Shown: positions 31,718 through 39,551 of the stretch, one piece after another
Position numbering within the stretch: position 1 is the first letter of the stretch
Layout: the number at the start of each line of letters is the position of its first letter
Origin: Pseudoselenomonas ruminantium
GTDB taxonomy: Bacteria; Bacillota; Negativicutes; Selenomonadales; Selenomonadaceae
DNA length: 64,000 bases
Reading direction: 5' to 3'
Assembly (NCBI GenBank): GCA_902780915.1
Contig: CACZHK010000036.1
Span: 37,550 to 101,549 of the forward strand
Position numbers and translations under genes: made by a program
The notes under the pieces: generated by a model
Databases searched by the model: none
What the model was told of the DNA's origin: nothing
Seen by the model: only the letters and a program-made list of their open reading frames with translations

Positions 31718-32454
31718 GCCTGGTAGAGCTGCGTGAGCATGAGAGGCTGGATGATCTGATGTTCCGGGGGCGGAAGATCATCCAGAACACAGAGGAATTC
31801 TGCTTCTCTCTCGATGCGGTCTTGCTGGCTCATTTCCCCAGGATTCACAAGAAAGACAGGGTGCTGGAACTTGGCACCGGCACGGGGGTGATCCCCCTGC
31901 TGATTGCCGACCTGGCTGCCAAGGTCGAGGCGGTGGAGATAAGTCCCGTGATGGCTGACTTGGCGCAAAGGAATATGGAGCTGAACCAGTTGGCGGATAA
32001 AGTCGCTGTGCGGCAGGGGGACTACCGTTCCATCGAGGAACTGTACCGCCCTGAGTCCTTTGACCTGGTGCTGGCCAATCCGCCTTACCGCCCCGTGGGG
32101 GAGGGGCAGCTGTCCAAGCTGTCGGGGGTGGCAAGGGCGCGCCATGAGGTGACAGCCACCCTGAAAGATGTGGTGCGGGCCGCCCGCTGGGCCCTGCGCT
32201 TCGGCGGCCACTTCGCCATGGTGCACCTGCCGGAGCGGCTGGGAGAGATCATAGTGGCTCTCCATGAGGCCCAGATGGAAGTGAAGCGCCTGCAGATGGT
32301 GCAGCCCAAAGAGGGCAAGGCTCCCAACATGATGCTGCTGGAAGCAGTGGTGGGGGCGGCCCCGGGCGGCCTGAAAGTCCTGCCGCCCCTCATAGTGCAT
32401 GAGGCGGACGGGGGATATACGGAAGAAATCAAGAAGATTTACGGATTGCAGTAA
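31714..32454 (+). CDS. tRNA1(Val) (adenine37-N6)-methyltransferase-like protein
   Basis: 246 residues, SAM-dependent. Motif I is LELGTGTGVIPLLIADL and the amino-methyltransferase motif is LANPPYRP. The order ricT, this gene, rsmI matches yaaT-(yabA)-yabB-yabC in Bacillus, where YabB is the TrmN6-like enzyme. ATG overlaps the ricT stop (ATGA). The substrate is inferred from the family only. Confidence 0.9.
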   Translation: MSLVELREHERLDDLMFRGRKIIQNTEEFCFSLDAVLLAHFPRIHKKDRVLELGTGTGVIPLLIADLAAKVEAVEISPVMADLAQRNMELNQLADKVAVRQGDYRSIEELYRPESFDLVLANPPYRPVGEGQLSKLSGVARARHEVTATLKDVVRAARWALRFGGHFAMVHLPERLGEIIVALHEAQMEVKRLQMVQPKEGKAPNMMLLEAVVGAAPGGLKVLPPLIVHEADGGYTEEIKKIYGLQ

Positions 32455-32456
32455 AA

Positions 32457-32590
32457 AGCCTTCCCCCTTGGGGAAGGTGGCAGCCAAAGGCTGACGGATG
32501 AGGTGGGAAACTAACTTGATATGCTACCATAACAAGTAAAGTTGCACCTCATCCGCCCCTGACGGGGCACCTTCCCCAGAGGGGAAGGCT
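32457..32590. repeat. Palindromic repeat element (REP/MITE-like)
   Basis: The left arm 32457-32505 starts AGCCTTCCCC-CTT-GGGGAAGG and ends GGATGAGGTG. The right arm 32545-32590 mirrors it with CACCTCATCC and CCTTCCCC-AGA-GGGGAAGGCT. The core of about 40 bases is AT-rich. Each arm has its own hairpin, and the two arms can also pair. I recall very similar elements scattered between genes in Firmicutes. It sits between trmN6-like and rsmI without breaking either. Confidence 0.85.
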
Positions 32591-32617
32591 ATACTTGTCA
32601 TAGGAGAAATTTTGTTT

Positions 32618-33463
32618 ATGGAAGAAACACAGAAAGGCACCCTTTACCTCTGCGCCACTCCCATTGGCAATCTGGAGGATATGACCTACAGGGCTGTGAG
32701 GATGCTGGGAGAAGTGGAGCTGATTGCCGCCGAGGACACCCGGCATACCCGGCAGCTCCTGACCCACTTTGACATACACACGAAACTCACCAGCTACCAT
32801 GAGCACAACAAGTTTGAAAAAGGCCCGGAGCTGATAGCTTATATTCTGGAGGGACATGACCTCATCTGCGTCAGCGACGCAGGCCTGCCGGGCATCTGCG
32901 ACCCCGGCAGCCATCTGGCGCAGCTGGCCATAGAAGCAGGCATCAGGGTTTCCCCCCTGCCGGGAGCCAATGCAGGCCTGTCTGCTCTCATCTGCTCCGG
33001 CCTTGACACCACTGCCTTCACCTTCATCGGCTTCCTGCCCAAGACAGGCAAGAAACAGCAGGAGGTATTGGAAGGGGTCAGGGGCCACAAGGAAACCCTG
33101 ATTTTTTACGAAGCCCCCCACCACTTGAAGGGTACGCTCAAGGTCATGGGCAAGGTGCTGGGAGAAAACCGCCAGGCTGCCCTGGGCCGGGAGCTGACCA
33201 AGAAATTCGAGGAATTCCGCCGGGGGACTCTGGCAGGGCTGCTGGCGTACTACGAGGAGAACGAGCCAAGAGGAGAGTACGTCATCATCGTGGAAGGGGT
33301 AGGGGAAGGAACTGCAGCAGAGGCGCAGGAAGAAGTGCTTTCTCCTGCAGAACTCTGCAACCGCCTGATGTCAGAAGGCTTGCCCAAGAAAGAAGCCATG
33401 AGGGAAACCGCCAAGAGACTGGGCCTTTCCCGCCGGGATGTTTATCAGGCCATGCTCGAATAA
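32618..33463 (+). CDS. rsmI: 16S rRNA (cytidine1402-2'-O)-methyltransferase
   Basis: Tetrapyrrole-methylase-fold enzyme of 281 residues from ATG 32618, 10 bases after AGGAGA. Signatures: LYLCATPIGNLEDMTYRA, EDTRHTRQLL, SDAGLPGICDPG and EAPHHLKGTL. The C-terminal 50 residues hold a short helical domain ending in GLSRRDVYQAMLE. It has the same neighbours as YabC in Bacillus. The repeat element just upstream separates it from the yaaR-to-trmN6 part. Confidence 0.95.
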   Translation: MEETQKGTLYLCATPIGNLEDMTYRAVRMLGEVELIAAEDTRHTRQLLTHFDIHTKLTSYHEHNKFEKGPELIAYILEGHDLICVSDAGLPGICDPGSHLAQLAIEAGIRVSPLPGANAGLSALICSGLDTTAFTFIGFLPKTGKKQQEVLEGVRGHKETLIFYEAPHHLKGTLKVMGKVLGENRQAALGRELTKKFEEFRRGTLAGLLAYYEENEPRGEYVIIVEGVGEGTAAEAQEEVLSPAELCNRLMSEGLPKKEAMRETAKRLGLSRRDVYQAMLE

Positions 33464-33511
33464 AGGTGCATAGAAGCTGTATGTCAGCTGGGCCGACGAA
33501 ACGCCAACAGG

Positions 33512-33553
33512 AAATTTTGTCTATCGACAAAATCTGAACAATAGCGTTATAAT
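33512..33553 (+). promoter_or_regulatory. Palindrome-plus-promoter element, copy 2 (before metG)
   Basis: ATTTTGTC (33514-33521) and GACAAAAT (33526-33533) form a perfect palindrome, followed by CTGAACAATAGCGT and TATAAT (33548-33553). The -35 region (TCGACA, 18-bp spacer) lies in the palindrome. The order and text match the element at 22019-22056. Confidence 0.6.
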
Positions 33554-33604
33554 TACCTTTATCTGAAAATGTTTCATTCGCATTGGTAGGAGGATTTAGC
33601 TTAA

Positions 33605-35272
33605 ATGACTGAAAAGAAACCGTTCTATATCACCACCCCCATTTACTACCCCAGCGCCAAGCTGCATATCGGGCACGCTTACTGCACCACTCTGGCAGAT
33701 ACCATTGCCCGCTACAAGCGCCTGGCAGGCTATGATGTGTTTTTCCTGACTGGCTCTGACGAGCATGGGCAGAAGATACAGCAGAAGGCTGAGGAGGCTG
33801 GGGTTACGCCGCAGGCTTATGTGGACAAGATCGTGGCTGGCTTCCAGTTCCTTTGGGAGAAGCTGGGCATTTCCAATGATGACTTCATCCGCACCACTGA
33901 GCAGCGCCATGAGAAGGTGGTGCAGGAAATCTTCCGCCGCATCTATGCCAAGGGGGACATCTACAAGGGCGAGTACAAGGGCCTATACTGCACTCCCTGC
34001 GAAAGCTACTGGACGGAGCATCAGCTGGACGAGAACGGCTGCTGCCCTGACTGCCATCGCCCGGTGCAGGAGGTCACTGAGGAAGCCTACTTCTTCAAGA
34101 TGAGCAACTACGCTGACAGGATCCTGGCCCATATCGAGAACAACCCTGATTTTTTGCAGCCGGAGTCCCGCCGCAACGAGATGATCAACTTCATCAAGCA
34201 GGGCCTGGAAGACTTGTGCATCTCACGCACCTCATTCGACTGGGGTGTGCCTGTGCCTATGGACGACGGGGACAAGAAGCATGTCATCTATGTGTGGTTC
34301 GACGCTCTGTCCAACTATCTCACCCCCATTGGCTTCCTGGACAACGAGGAGATGTTCAAGAAGTTCTGGCCTGCCGACCTCCATCTGGTGGGCAAGGAAA
34401 TCGTGCGTTTCCACACCATTATCTGGCCCTGCATCCTGATGGCCCTTGACCTGCCCTTGCCCAAGAAGGTTTACGGCCACGGCTGGCTCATTGTGGACGG
34501 GGACAAGATGAGCAAGTCCAAGGGCAATGTGGTTGACCCCATCGCTCTCATTGACGAGTTCGGCGCTGACACCATCCGCTATTTCCTGCTGAGGGAAATC
34601 AATCTGGGGCAGGATGGCAACTTCTCCCGTGATGCCCTCATCGAGCGCATCAACTCTGACCTGGCCAACGACCTGGGCAACCTCCTGCACCGCACCCTGT
34701 CCATGGCCAAGAAATTCCAGGGGGGCGTGCTGACTGCTCCCGTGGGCGAGTCTGACATAGACAAGTCTCTGAAGGCTGACGCGGCAGAGACCGTGGCCTT
34801 CTACCGTGAGAACATGGACAAGATGGAACTGTCTGCAGCCCTCAAAAAAACCTGGGCTTTTGTCAGCCGTTCCAACAAGTACATTGACGAAACAGCTCCC
34901 TGGGCCCTGGCCAAGGACGAGAGCAAGAAGCAGGAGCTGGCCAACGTGCTCTATAATCTGGCCGAGTCCCTGCGCTTCATCGCCGTGCTGATCTCCCCTT
35001 ATATGCCTGCCACTTCCCCGAAGATCTGGCAGCAGCTGAACCTTGAGGGACTGAAGCCTTTCTCTGAGGTGCAGCTGGAGGATATCGCAGAGTGGGGCGG
35101 CATCCCCGCCGGCCACCAGCTGGGCGAAGCAGAGCAGCTTTTCCCCCGCATCGAGGTGGAGAAAGAGGGGGCTGATGACAAGGCCGCCAAAGCTGCCCAG
35201 GCCAAGGCTAACAAGCTGGCCAAGCAGAAGAAGCGCGAGGAGCAGAGGAAGCTCAATGCTAAGAATGATTGA
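33605..35272 (+). CDS. metG: Methionyl-tRNA synthetase, lacking the C-terminal tRNA-binding domain
   Basis: Charges tRNA-Met. 555 residues. Class I motifs: HIGH at about 18-21 and KMSKS at about 301-305. A Cys4 zinc knuckle is built from CTPC and CPDC. The Rossmann core, connective peptide and anticodon-binding helical domain are complete. Many bacterial MetG proteins have about 100 more residues forming an EMAP/Trbp111-type dimer domain. Here the protein ends instead in a basic helical tail (KANKLAKQKKREEQRK). ATG follows TAGGAGGA. The last 17 bases overlap tatD. Confidence 0.96.
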   Translation: MTEKKPFYITTPIYYPSAKLHIGHAYCTTLADTIARYKRLAGYDVFFLTGSDEHGQKIQQKAEEAGVTPQAYVDKIVAGFQFLWEKLGISNDDFIRTTEQRHEKVVQEIFRRIYAKGDIYKGEYKGLYCTPCESYWTEHQLDENGCCPDCHRPVQEVTEEAYFFKMSNYADRILAHIENNPDFLQPESRRNEMINFIKQGLEDLCISRTSFDWGVPVPMDDGDKKHVIYVWFDALSNYLTPIGFLDNEEMFKKFWPADLHLVGKEIVRFHTIIWPCILMALDLPLPKKVYGHGWLIVDGDKMSKSKGNVVDPIALIDEFGADTIRYFLLREINLGQDGNFSRDALIERINSDLANDLGNLLHRTLSMAKKFQGGVLTAPVGESDIDKSLKADAAETVAFYRENMDKMELSAALKKTWAFVSRSNKYIDETAPWALAKDESKKQELANVLYNLAESLRFIAVLISPYMPATSPKIWQQLNLEGLKPFSEVQLEDIAEWGGIPAGHQLGEAEQLFPRIEVEKEGADDKAAKAAQAKANKLAKQKKREEQRKLNAKND

Positions 35273-36035
35273 TACCCATACCCATCTCAATGACAAGAAG
35301 TTCTTGGGACAGGAAAAAGAGGTCATCGAGCGCGCCCATGAGGCGGGAGTGGCTGGCCTCATCAACTTCGGTGATACGATGGAAAGCTCTGGGAGGGCGG
35401 TGGAGCTCTCCCGTGAGTTCGAGGGGGTCTATGCCGGGGTGGGCATCCATCCTGAGGAAGCCTTCCCCATGACCTCTGCTGACGATGACAGGCTGGCGGC
35501 CTGGACAGAGGAAGAAGGCGTGGTGGCCATCGGCGAGATCGGCCTTGACTACTACTGGGAAAAAGACCAGGACAAGCGGCTCCTGCAGCAGGAAATCTTC
35601 ATCCGTCAGCTTGATTTGGCACGCCAGCTGCACCTGCCCGTGTGCATCCATGACCGTGATGCCCACGGTGACACCATGGCTATCCTCAAAAAAGAAGCCA
35701 AGGGGCTGAGAGGTGTGCTGCACTGCTTCTCCGGCAGTCTGGAAATGGCCAGAGAAGTGCTGAAGCTGGACTGGTTCCTGGGGGTGGATGGCCCCCTGAC
35801 CTACAAGAACGCCGCCAAGCTGCCGGAAATCGTGCAGGCCCTGCCCCTGGAGCGGCTGCTGGTGGAGACAGATGCTCCTTATCTTGCTCCCGTGCCCATG
35901 CGGGGCAAGCAGAATGAGCCTGCCTTCGTCCGCTATGTGGCGGAAAAGGTGGCAGAGCTCAAGGGGCTGACCCTTGAGGATGTAGCCCGCCAGACGACCT
36001 CGAATGCCTGCGAGCTGTATGGCCTAAAAGCATAA
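35256..36035 (+). CDS. tatD: TatD family metal-dependent hydrolase or DNase
   Basis: 259 residues from ATG 35256, which lies inside the metG tail 5 bases after GAGGAA. Metal-ligand motifs in order: DTHTHL, GEIGLDYYW, CIHDRDAH, HCFSGSLE, and ETDAPYLAPVP. TatD enzymes act as 3'-5' exonucleases or deoxyribonucleases in repair. The tight overlap with metG gives translational coupling. The operon ends in a perfect 13-bp terminator stem. Confidence 0.95.
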   Translation: MLRMIDTHTHLNDKKFLGQEKEVIERAHEAGVAGLINFGDTMESSGRAVELSREFEGVYAGVGIHPEEAFPMTSADDDRLAAWTEEEGVVAIGEIGLDYYWEKDQDKRLLQQEIFIRQLDLARQLHLPVCIHDRDAHGDTMAILKKEAKGLRGVLHCFSGSLEMAREVLKLDWFLGVDGPLTYKNAAKLPEIVQALPLERLLVETDAPYLAPVPMRGKQNEPAFVRYVAEKVAELKGLTLEDVARQTTSNACELYGLKA

Positions 36036-36041
36036 ATCTTA

Positions 36042-36090
36042 AAAAGTGGTGAGTAACTTTCAGAAAAAGGCACTCACCACTTTTCTAATC
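36042..36090 (+). terminator. Terminator of metG-tatD
   Basis: A perfect 13-bp stem (36042-36054 with 36072-36084) ending in TTTT. Confidence 0.9.
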
Positions 36091-36142
36091 CCATTTTTCA
36101 CCCTTTTTTCAGTTTCAAGTGGGAGAATAAGACCCGTCAAGT

Positions 36143-36172
36143 TTGACAGGTCCGAACTTGGCATGGTACACT
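36143..36172 (+). promoter_or_regulatory. Promoter of the 3D-domain gene
   Basis: TTGACA (36143-36148) and TACACT (36167-36172) with an 18-bp spacer, 45 bases before the ATG. Confidence 0.75.
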
Positions 36173-36217
36173 CTTACATGTTCTTCACAGTTCCTCTTTT
36201 TTTCAAGGGGGAATTGA

Positions 36218-36973
36218 ATGAGTTTAAGGCGAATTTTAAGACTTACCGACCATCAAAAGAAAATCATCATGTGCGTGATGCTGGTTGCCATGATGATGCT
36301 GAACACGGGGTTCACTCGTGTCAGCCTGCCTGAAAACCTGCATCAGGTGACGGTCAATGCCGATGGCAGGACTGTTACCTTCGACACTACCCGTACAAGC
36401 CCGCAGCTTTTATTAGCCAAGGCCGGCGTGAAACTTAGCGCCAAAGACGAATACGAAATGCACAAGATCGACGAAGCAAGAACCGAAATCAATGTTTATC
36501 GTGCTGTCCCGGTGACTATCACTTATGAGGGACAAAAAAAGGAAGTTCTGACTAGCAAGCAGACAGTTGGGGACGCCCTTATCGAGTCGGGCTACAATCT
36601 GGAGCTGGTGGATGCCACTCCGGGGCTGGATACGAAAATTCGAGCCAATCTCGACATAGCAGTAAGCGACAGTGCCGCTAAACTCGAGGCACTTCGCAGG
36701 GAACGTGAAGAACAAGTTCAGACCTCACGGCCTACGGATGGTGGCGGAAGCGGCATCACGGCCTCGGGCATGGTTGCCCGCCGTGGTGTGGTGGCCGTGG
36801 ATACGGATGTGATCCCTCTGGGAACCCGCCTCTATATTCCCGGTTACGGTGAGGCCATCGCCGGTGACACCGGCGGCGCCATCTACGGCGAGCGCATAGA
36901 TCTCTGCATGGAGAGCTATGGCGAGGCCATGGAATTTGGCCGCCGCGATGTGACGGTGTATGTTCTGGACTAA
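36218..36973 (+). CDS. DUF348/3D-domain envelope protein (YabE-like)
   Basis: 251 residues. A basic N terminus and one membrane segment (about 15-32, IIMCVMLVAMMMLNTGF) anchor it. Ubiquitin-like DUF348 modules follow (VTVNADGRTVTFDTTRTSP and VTITYEGQKKEVLTSKQTVGDAL). The C-terminal 3D domain has the three aspartates typical of the MltA-like fold: AVDTDVIPLGT, AGDTGGAI and RIDLCM. It probably cleaves or remodels peptidoglycan. Bacillus YabE follows tatD (yabD) in the same way, but lacks close rnmV and ksgA partners here. ATG follows AGGGGGAA. Confidence 0.9.
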   Translation: MSLRRILRLTDHQKKIIMCVMLVAMMMLNTGFTRVSLPENLHQVTVNADGRTVTFDTTRTSPQLLLAKAGVKLSAKDEYEMHKIDEARTEINVYRAVPVTITYEGQKKEVLTSKQTVGDALIESGYNLELVDATPGLDTKIRANLDIAVSDSAAKLEALRREREEQVQTSRPTDGGGSGITASGMVARRGVVAVDTDVIPLGTRLYIPGYGEAIAGDTGGAIYGERIDLCMESYGEAMEFGRRDVTVYVLD

Positions 36974-36981
36974 AAAGAGTA

Positions 36982-37016
36982 CGGGCTATCATCTGATGAT
37001 GATAGCCCGCTTTTTT
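36982..37016 (+). terminator. Terminator of the 3D-domain gene
   Basis: A perfect 12-bp stem (36982-36993 with 36998-37009) with loop TGAT and six T. Confidence 0.95.
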
Positions 37017-37064
37017 ATGCTGCCATGCAGAGGCGCTCGGGGCAGGGGCATGGCAACGCTTATG

Positions 37065-37493
37065 TCACTTCTCCATCACAAGTTCCTTGTGATCTGCTTT
37101 CGCCCGGATGATCATTTCCTCCAGGCGCTTGATGTTCTTCTTGTGCCTGTCCACGGCGAAGCCGATGCGGATGTGCTCTTCTTCCGTGAAGTCGGGGCTG
37201 TTGTAGGCTTCCTGTATGCGCAGGAGCCGCGCCTTCACGTCCCGCAACTCGTCTTCCATGGGCTTCACATGCTGCAGGGCAAAGCCGTAGACGGCGCGTA
37301 TCTGGTCATCCACATACTGGGCATAGCCTGCTTCCCCGGATTCCTTCTCCAGCCATTTGGCCACGTGGGAAATCACGTCATAGGGACTTTCGCCGCCGTG
37401 GATCATGCCCACGATCTCCATTTTGATGAGTTCTTCTTTGCCGTGGGGCATGGTGACAAGGGGGTCAAGCTCTTTCTTTTCTTCTTCTGCCAT
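37065..37493 (-). CDS. Conserved-looking cytosolic helical protein of unknown function
   Basis: 142 residues from an ATG at 37493 that follows GGAAAGGAG on the minus strand; an upstream in-frame start has no such site. Not recognised. The protein is acidic and rich in helix-forming and charged residues, with MIHGGESPYDVISHVAKWL in the first third and a coiled-coil-like C-terminal half (DELRDVKARLLRIQEAY, KNIKRLEEMIIRAKADH). There is no membrane segment or cysteine motif. It lies 72 bases downstream of the DUF1858 gene but behind that gene's terminator. Confidence 0.75.
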   Translation of the reverse strand: MAEEEKKELDPLVTMPHGKEELIKMEIVGMIHGGESPYDVISHVAKWLEKESGEAGYAQYVDDQIRAVYGFALQHVKPMEDELRDVKARLLRIQEAYNSPDFTEEEHIRIGFAVDRHKKNIKRLEEMIIRAKADHKELVMEK

Positions 37494-37511
37494 CTTCGTG
37501 CTCCTTTCCAA

Positions 37512-37550
37512 TAGAAAAGAGCAAGGAACCACTTCTGTGATTCCCTGCTC
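37512..37550 (-). terminator. Terminator of the DUF1858 gene
   Basis: A long stem with few mismatches, with arms beginning GAGCA near 37519 and ending TGCTC at 37550. It is followed on the minus strand by TTTT. It lies between the two minus-strand genes. Confidence 0.7.
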
Positions 37551-37564
37551 CCGGTGTTTTCGGC

Positions 37565-37765
37565 TTACATATCGCCTATGGCGTTGTTCAAGTTCTCTAC
37601 CAGAGCGTCAGCATCAATGCCATGAGCCATGCAGCCCTGCTCGATGTTCTCGAAGCGGGCGGCAGCGCAGCCCAGGCAGCCCATGCCGGAGTTCACGAAC
37701 ACATCAACGGTGTCGGGGTACTGCTGCACAACCTCCAGAATGCTCATATCTTTAGTGATAGCCAT
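37565..37765 (-). CDS. DUF1858 (hybrid-cluster-associated redox disulfide) protein
   Basis: 66 residues from the ATG at 37765, behind AGGAGG. The family core is TKDMSILEVVQQYPDTVDVF, followed by the redox pair in GMGCLGC and a further Cys in EQGCMAHG. Small proteins of this type are linked to hybrid-cluster proteins and to nitric-oxide or redox stress; no such partner is here. The upstream extension in the same frame lacks a start with a ribosome site. Confidence 0.88.
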   Translation of the reverse strand: MAITKDMSILEVVQQYPDTVDVFVNSGMGCLGCAAARFENIEQGCMAHGIDADALVENLNNAIGDM

Positions 37766-37944
37766 TTCCTTACCTCCTGAAATATAGCCATATAAATCAA
37801 TTATCATGGGTTGGTTTTCGCCAACGAGGAAATTATACAACAAGTAGGGGCTGGCTACAAGATAATTTTTCAGCAGGACTGGTTTTTTCCATAAAATAGG
37901 GATAAAATAGGCGTATTGCAATCATGTGGCAGGGGAGGAACGAA

Positions 37945-38808
37945 ATGCAGGAACGGCAGGAAAAGAAGAGCTTCGGGGGCAAGTGGCTGGTGCTCCTGCT
38001 TTTGCTGGTGCTGGGGGCAGGTCTATGGCTCTTCCTGGGACAGGAAAGGGAGAGCGAAGCTCAGGTGAATGCTCCCGTGCAGGCAGCGAGGGTGCCGGAG
38101 ACTGCGGCTGGCGGCATTAAGGTGCTGGTACTTAACTACCATAAAATAGACAGCAAGCACCACTCCTTGTCGGTGCTCCCCGGGGACTTCGAGAGCCAGC
38201 TCAAGTACCTGTCCGACCACGGCTACCATAGCATCAGTCCTGATGAGCTCTTCGAGGGGCTGGCAGGGACGGGCGCTTTGCCGGAGAATCCCGTGCTCAT
38301 AACCTTTGATGATGGGTACAAGGATAACTATACTACTGCTTTCCCCCTGCTGAAGAAGTACGGCTTCAAGGCCACCATCTTCGTCGTGACCAGCTTCTTG
38401 GGCCAAAAATCCCAGTATTTCACCTGGGAACAGGCCCGGGAGATGGAGAAGGAGGGCATCTCCATCCAATCCCACACCGCCACCCACAGATCCATGACAG
38501 ATCTATCTGACGAACAGCTCAGGGCGGAATTGGTGGAGTCCAAGAAGAAAGCCGAGGAGGAATTGGGGCATCCGGTGGAGTACATGGCATATCCTACGGG
38601 CACCTACAATCTCCACATTGCAGAAATGGTGAAAGAGGCCGGGTACAAGGCGGCCTTTACCATCAAGTATGGCAATGTGGACGAGGCCAGCAATATCTAT
38701 GCACTGGAAAGGGTGCCGGTGTTCCATACGGCGAATACCAATAAGGACTTTTTGGAGAGGATAAGGTATACGCCTATCTTTGAGAAGTTTGGGTGGACTA
38801 AGAGTTAA
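37945..38808 (+). CDS. Membrane-anchored polysaccharide deacetylase
   Basis: 287 residues from ATG 37945, 6 bases after GGGGAGG. A signal anchor is at about 13-31 (WLVLLLLLVLGAGLWLF). The NodB-homology domain has YHKID, the TFDDGYKDNY motif with its two aspartates, and SHTATHRSM (metal histidines); AYPTGTYN near residue 210 matches motif 3 in a modified form. It deacetylates N-acetyl sugars in peptidoglycan or another envelope glycan. Single gene. Confidence 0.93.
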   Translation: MQERQEKKSFGGKWLVLLLLLVLGAGLWLFLGQERESEAQVNAPVQAARVPETAAGGIKVLVLNYHKIDSKHHSLSVLPGDFESQLKYLSDHGYHSISPDELFEGLAGTGALPENPVLITFDDGYKDNYTTAFPLLKKYGFKATIFVVTSFLGQKSQYFTWEQAREMEKEGISIQSHTATHRSMTDLSDEQLRAELVESKKKAEEELGHPVEYMAYPTGTYNLHIAEMVKEAGYKAAFTIKYGNVDEASNIYALERVPVFHTANTNKDFLERIRYTPIFEKFGWTKS

Positions 38809-38816
38809 GTACGGCT

Positions 38817-38890
38817 GTTCCTTTTCTCTGGCGCAGAGAAAAGGAACCAAAAGAACGCGGCCTTGAATTCATCCAGAATTCAACTGCCGC
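38817..38890. repeat. Intergenic double-hairpin repeat
   Basis: A perfect 14-bp palindrome (38817-38830 with 38834-38847, loop GCG) is followed by a second structure: GCGG/CCGC with an inner TTGAATTC/GAATTCAA stem (38857-38890). Neither has a T-run. I recall similar AGAAAAGGAACCAAAAGAACGC text between genes of related bacteria, which suggests a dispersed element. Confidence 0.6.
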
Positions 38891-38934
38891 AGGCCCCTAT
38901 GATTTTTGACGAATGACACGAATTGCATAGTTGG

Positions 38935-38976
38935 GACAGGTTTTTGGGCTTTTTGCTGCGGAAACCTGTCTTTTTG
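38935..38976 (+). terminator. Terminator upstream of the dcw cluster
   Basis: GACAGGTTT (38935-38943) pairs with AAACCTGTC (38962-38970), then five T. It isolates the mraZ promoter from upstream transcription. Confidence 0.8.
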
Positions 38977-39007
38977 TGCTGAAATTTATCTGAAAGGGGC
39001 TTTTTCC

Positions 39008-39036
39008 TTGCCAAAGCAGGATATTTTTGATATAAA
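39008..39036 (+). promoter_or_regulatory. Promoter of the dcw cluster (mraZ)
   Basis: TTGCCA (39008-39013) and TATAAA (39031-39036) with a 17-bp spacer. Downstream GTGGGGCAAAGTGG and GTGGTAACGAGGTGGTGAGG contain several GTGG-type boxes. MraZ is known to bind such repeats before its own gene, so autoregulation is likely. Confidence 0.7.
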
Positions 39037-39093
39037 TTGAATAGGTAAAGTGGGGCAAAGTGGAGGATTGTGGTAACGAGGTGGTGAGGCAGG

Positions 39094-39534
39094 ATGTTCA
39101 TGGGGGAGTACCGCCATGCCATCGATGCCAAGGGCCGCATCATCCTGCCGGCTGATTTCCGGCAGGAATTGGGCGTGACCTTCATCATCACCAAGGGACT
39201 GGACAAATGCCTCTTCCTCTATGGCCAGCAGGCTTTCGAGGATTTGGCGGAGAAGCTCCGCGCCCTGCCTTTGGCCAAGGCTGAAGCCCGGGCCATGGTG
39301 AGGTTTTTCTTTGCCGGGGCACGCACTCTGGAGTGCGACAAGCAGGGCAGGTTCCTGGTGCCTGCGAATCTCCGCAGCTATGCGGGGATTGCCCTGAAGG
39401 AAGATGTGGTGCTCACCGGGGCGGATAACCGCATTGAGGTCTGGAGCAAGAGCCAGTGGAACGAATACTCCGGGGAGATTGAGCCAGAGGTTACCTCGAT
39501 TGCGGCTTCGCTGGCTGAGCTGGGGATTCTGTAG
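39094..39534 (+). CDS. mraZ: Transcriptional regulator MraZ
   Basis: DNA-binding regulator of the dcw cluster, AbrB/SpoVT fold, ring-forming. 146 residues with two tandem copies of the domain. The first is YRHAIDAKGRIILPADFR; the second is TLECDKQGRFLVPANLR near residue 75. It opens the cluster and is followed 17 bases later by rsmH. The upstream region has GTGG repeats that it would bind. Confidence 0.96.
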   Translation: MFMGEYRHAIDAKGRIILPADFRQELGVTFIITKGLDKCLFLYGQQAFEDLAEKLRALPLAKAEARAMVRFFFAGARTLECDKQGRFLVPANLRSYAGIALKEDVVLTGADNRIEVWSKSQWNEYSGEIEPEVTSIAASLAELGIL

Positions 39535-39551
39535 TTACAAGGAGCAGGGGT

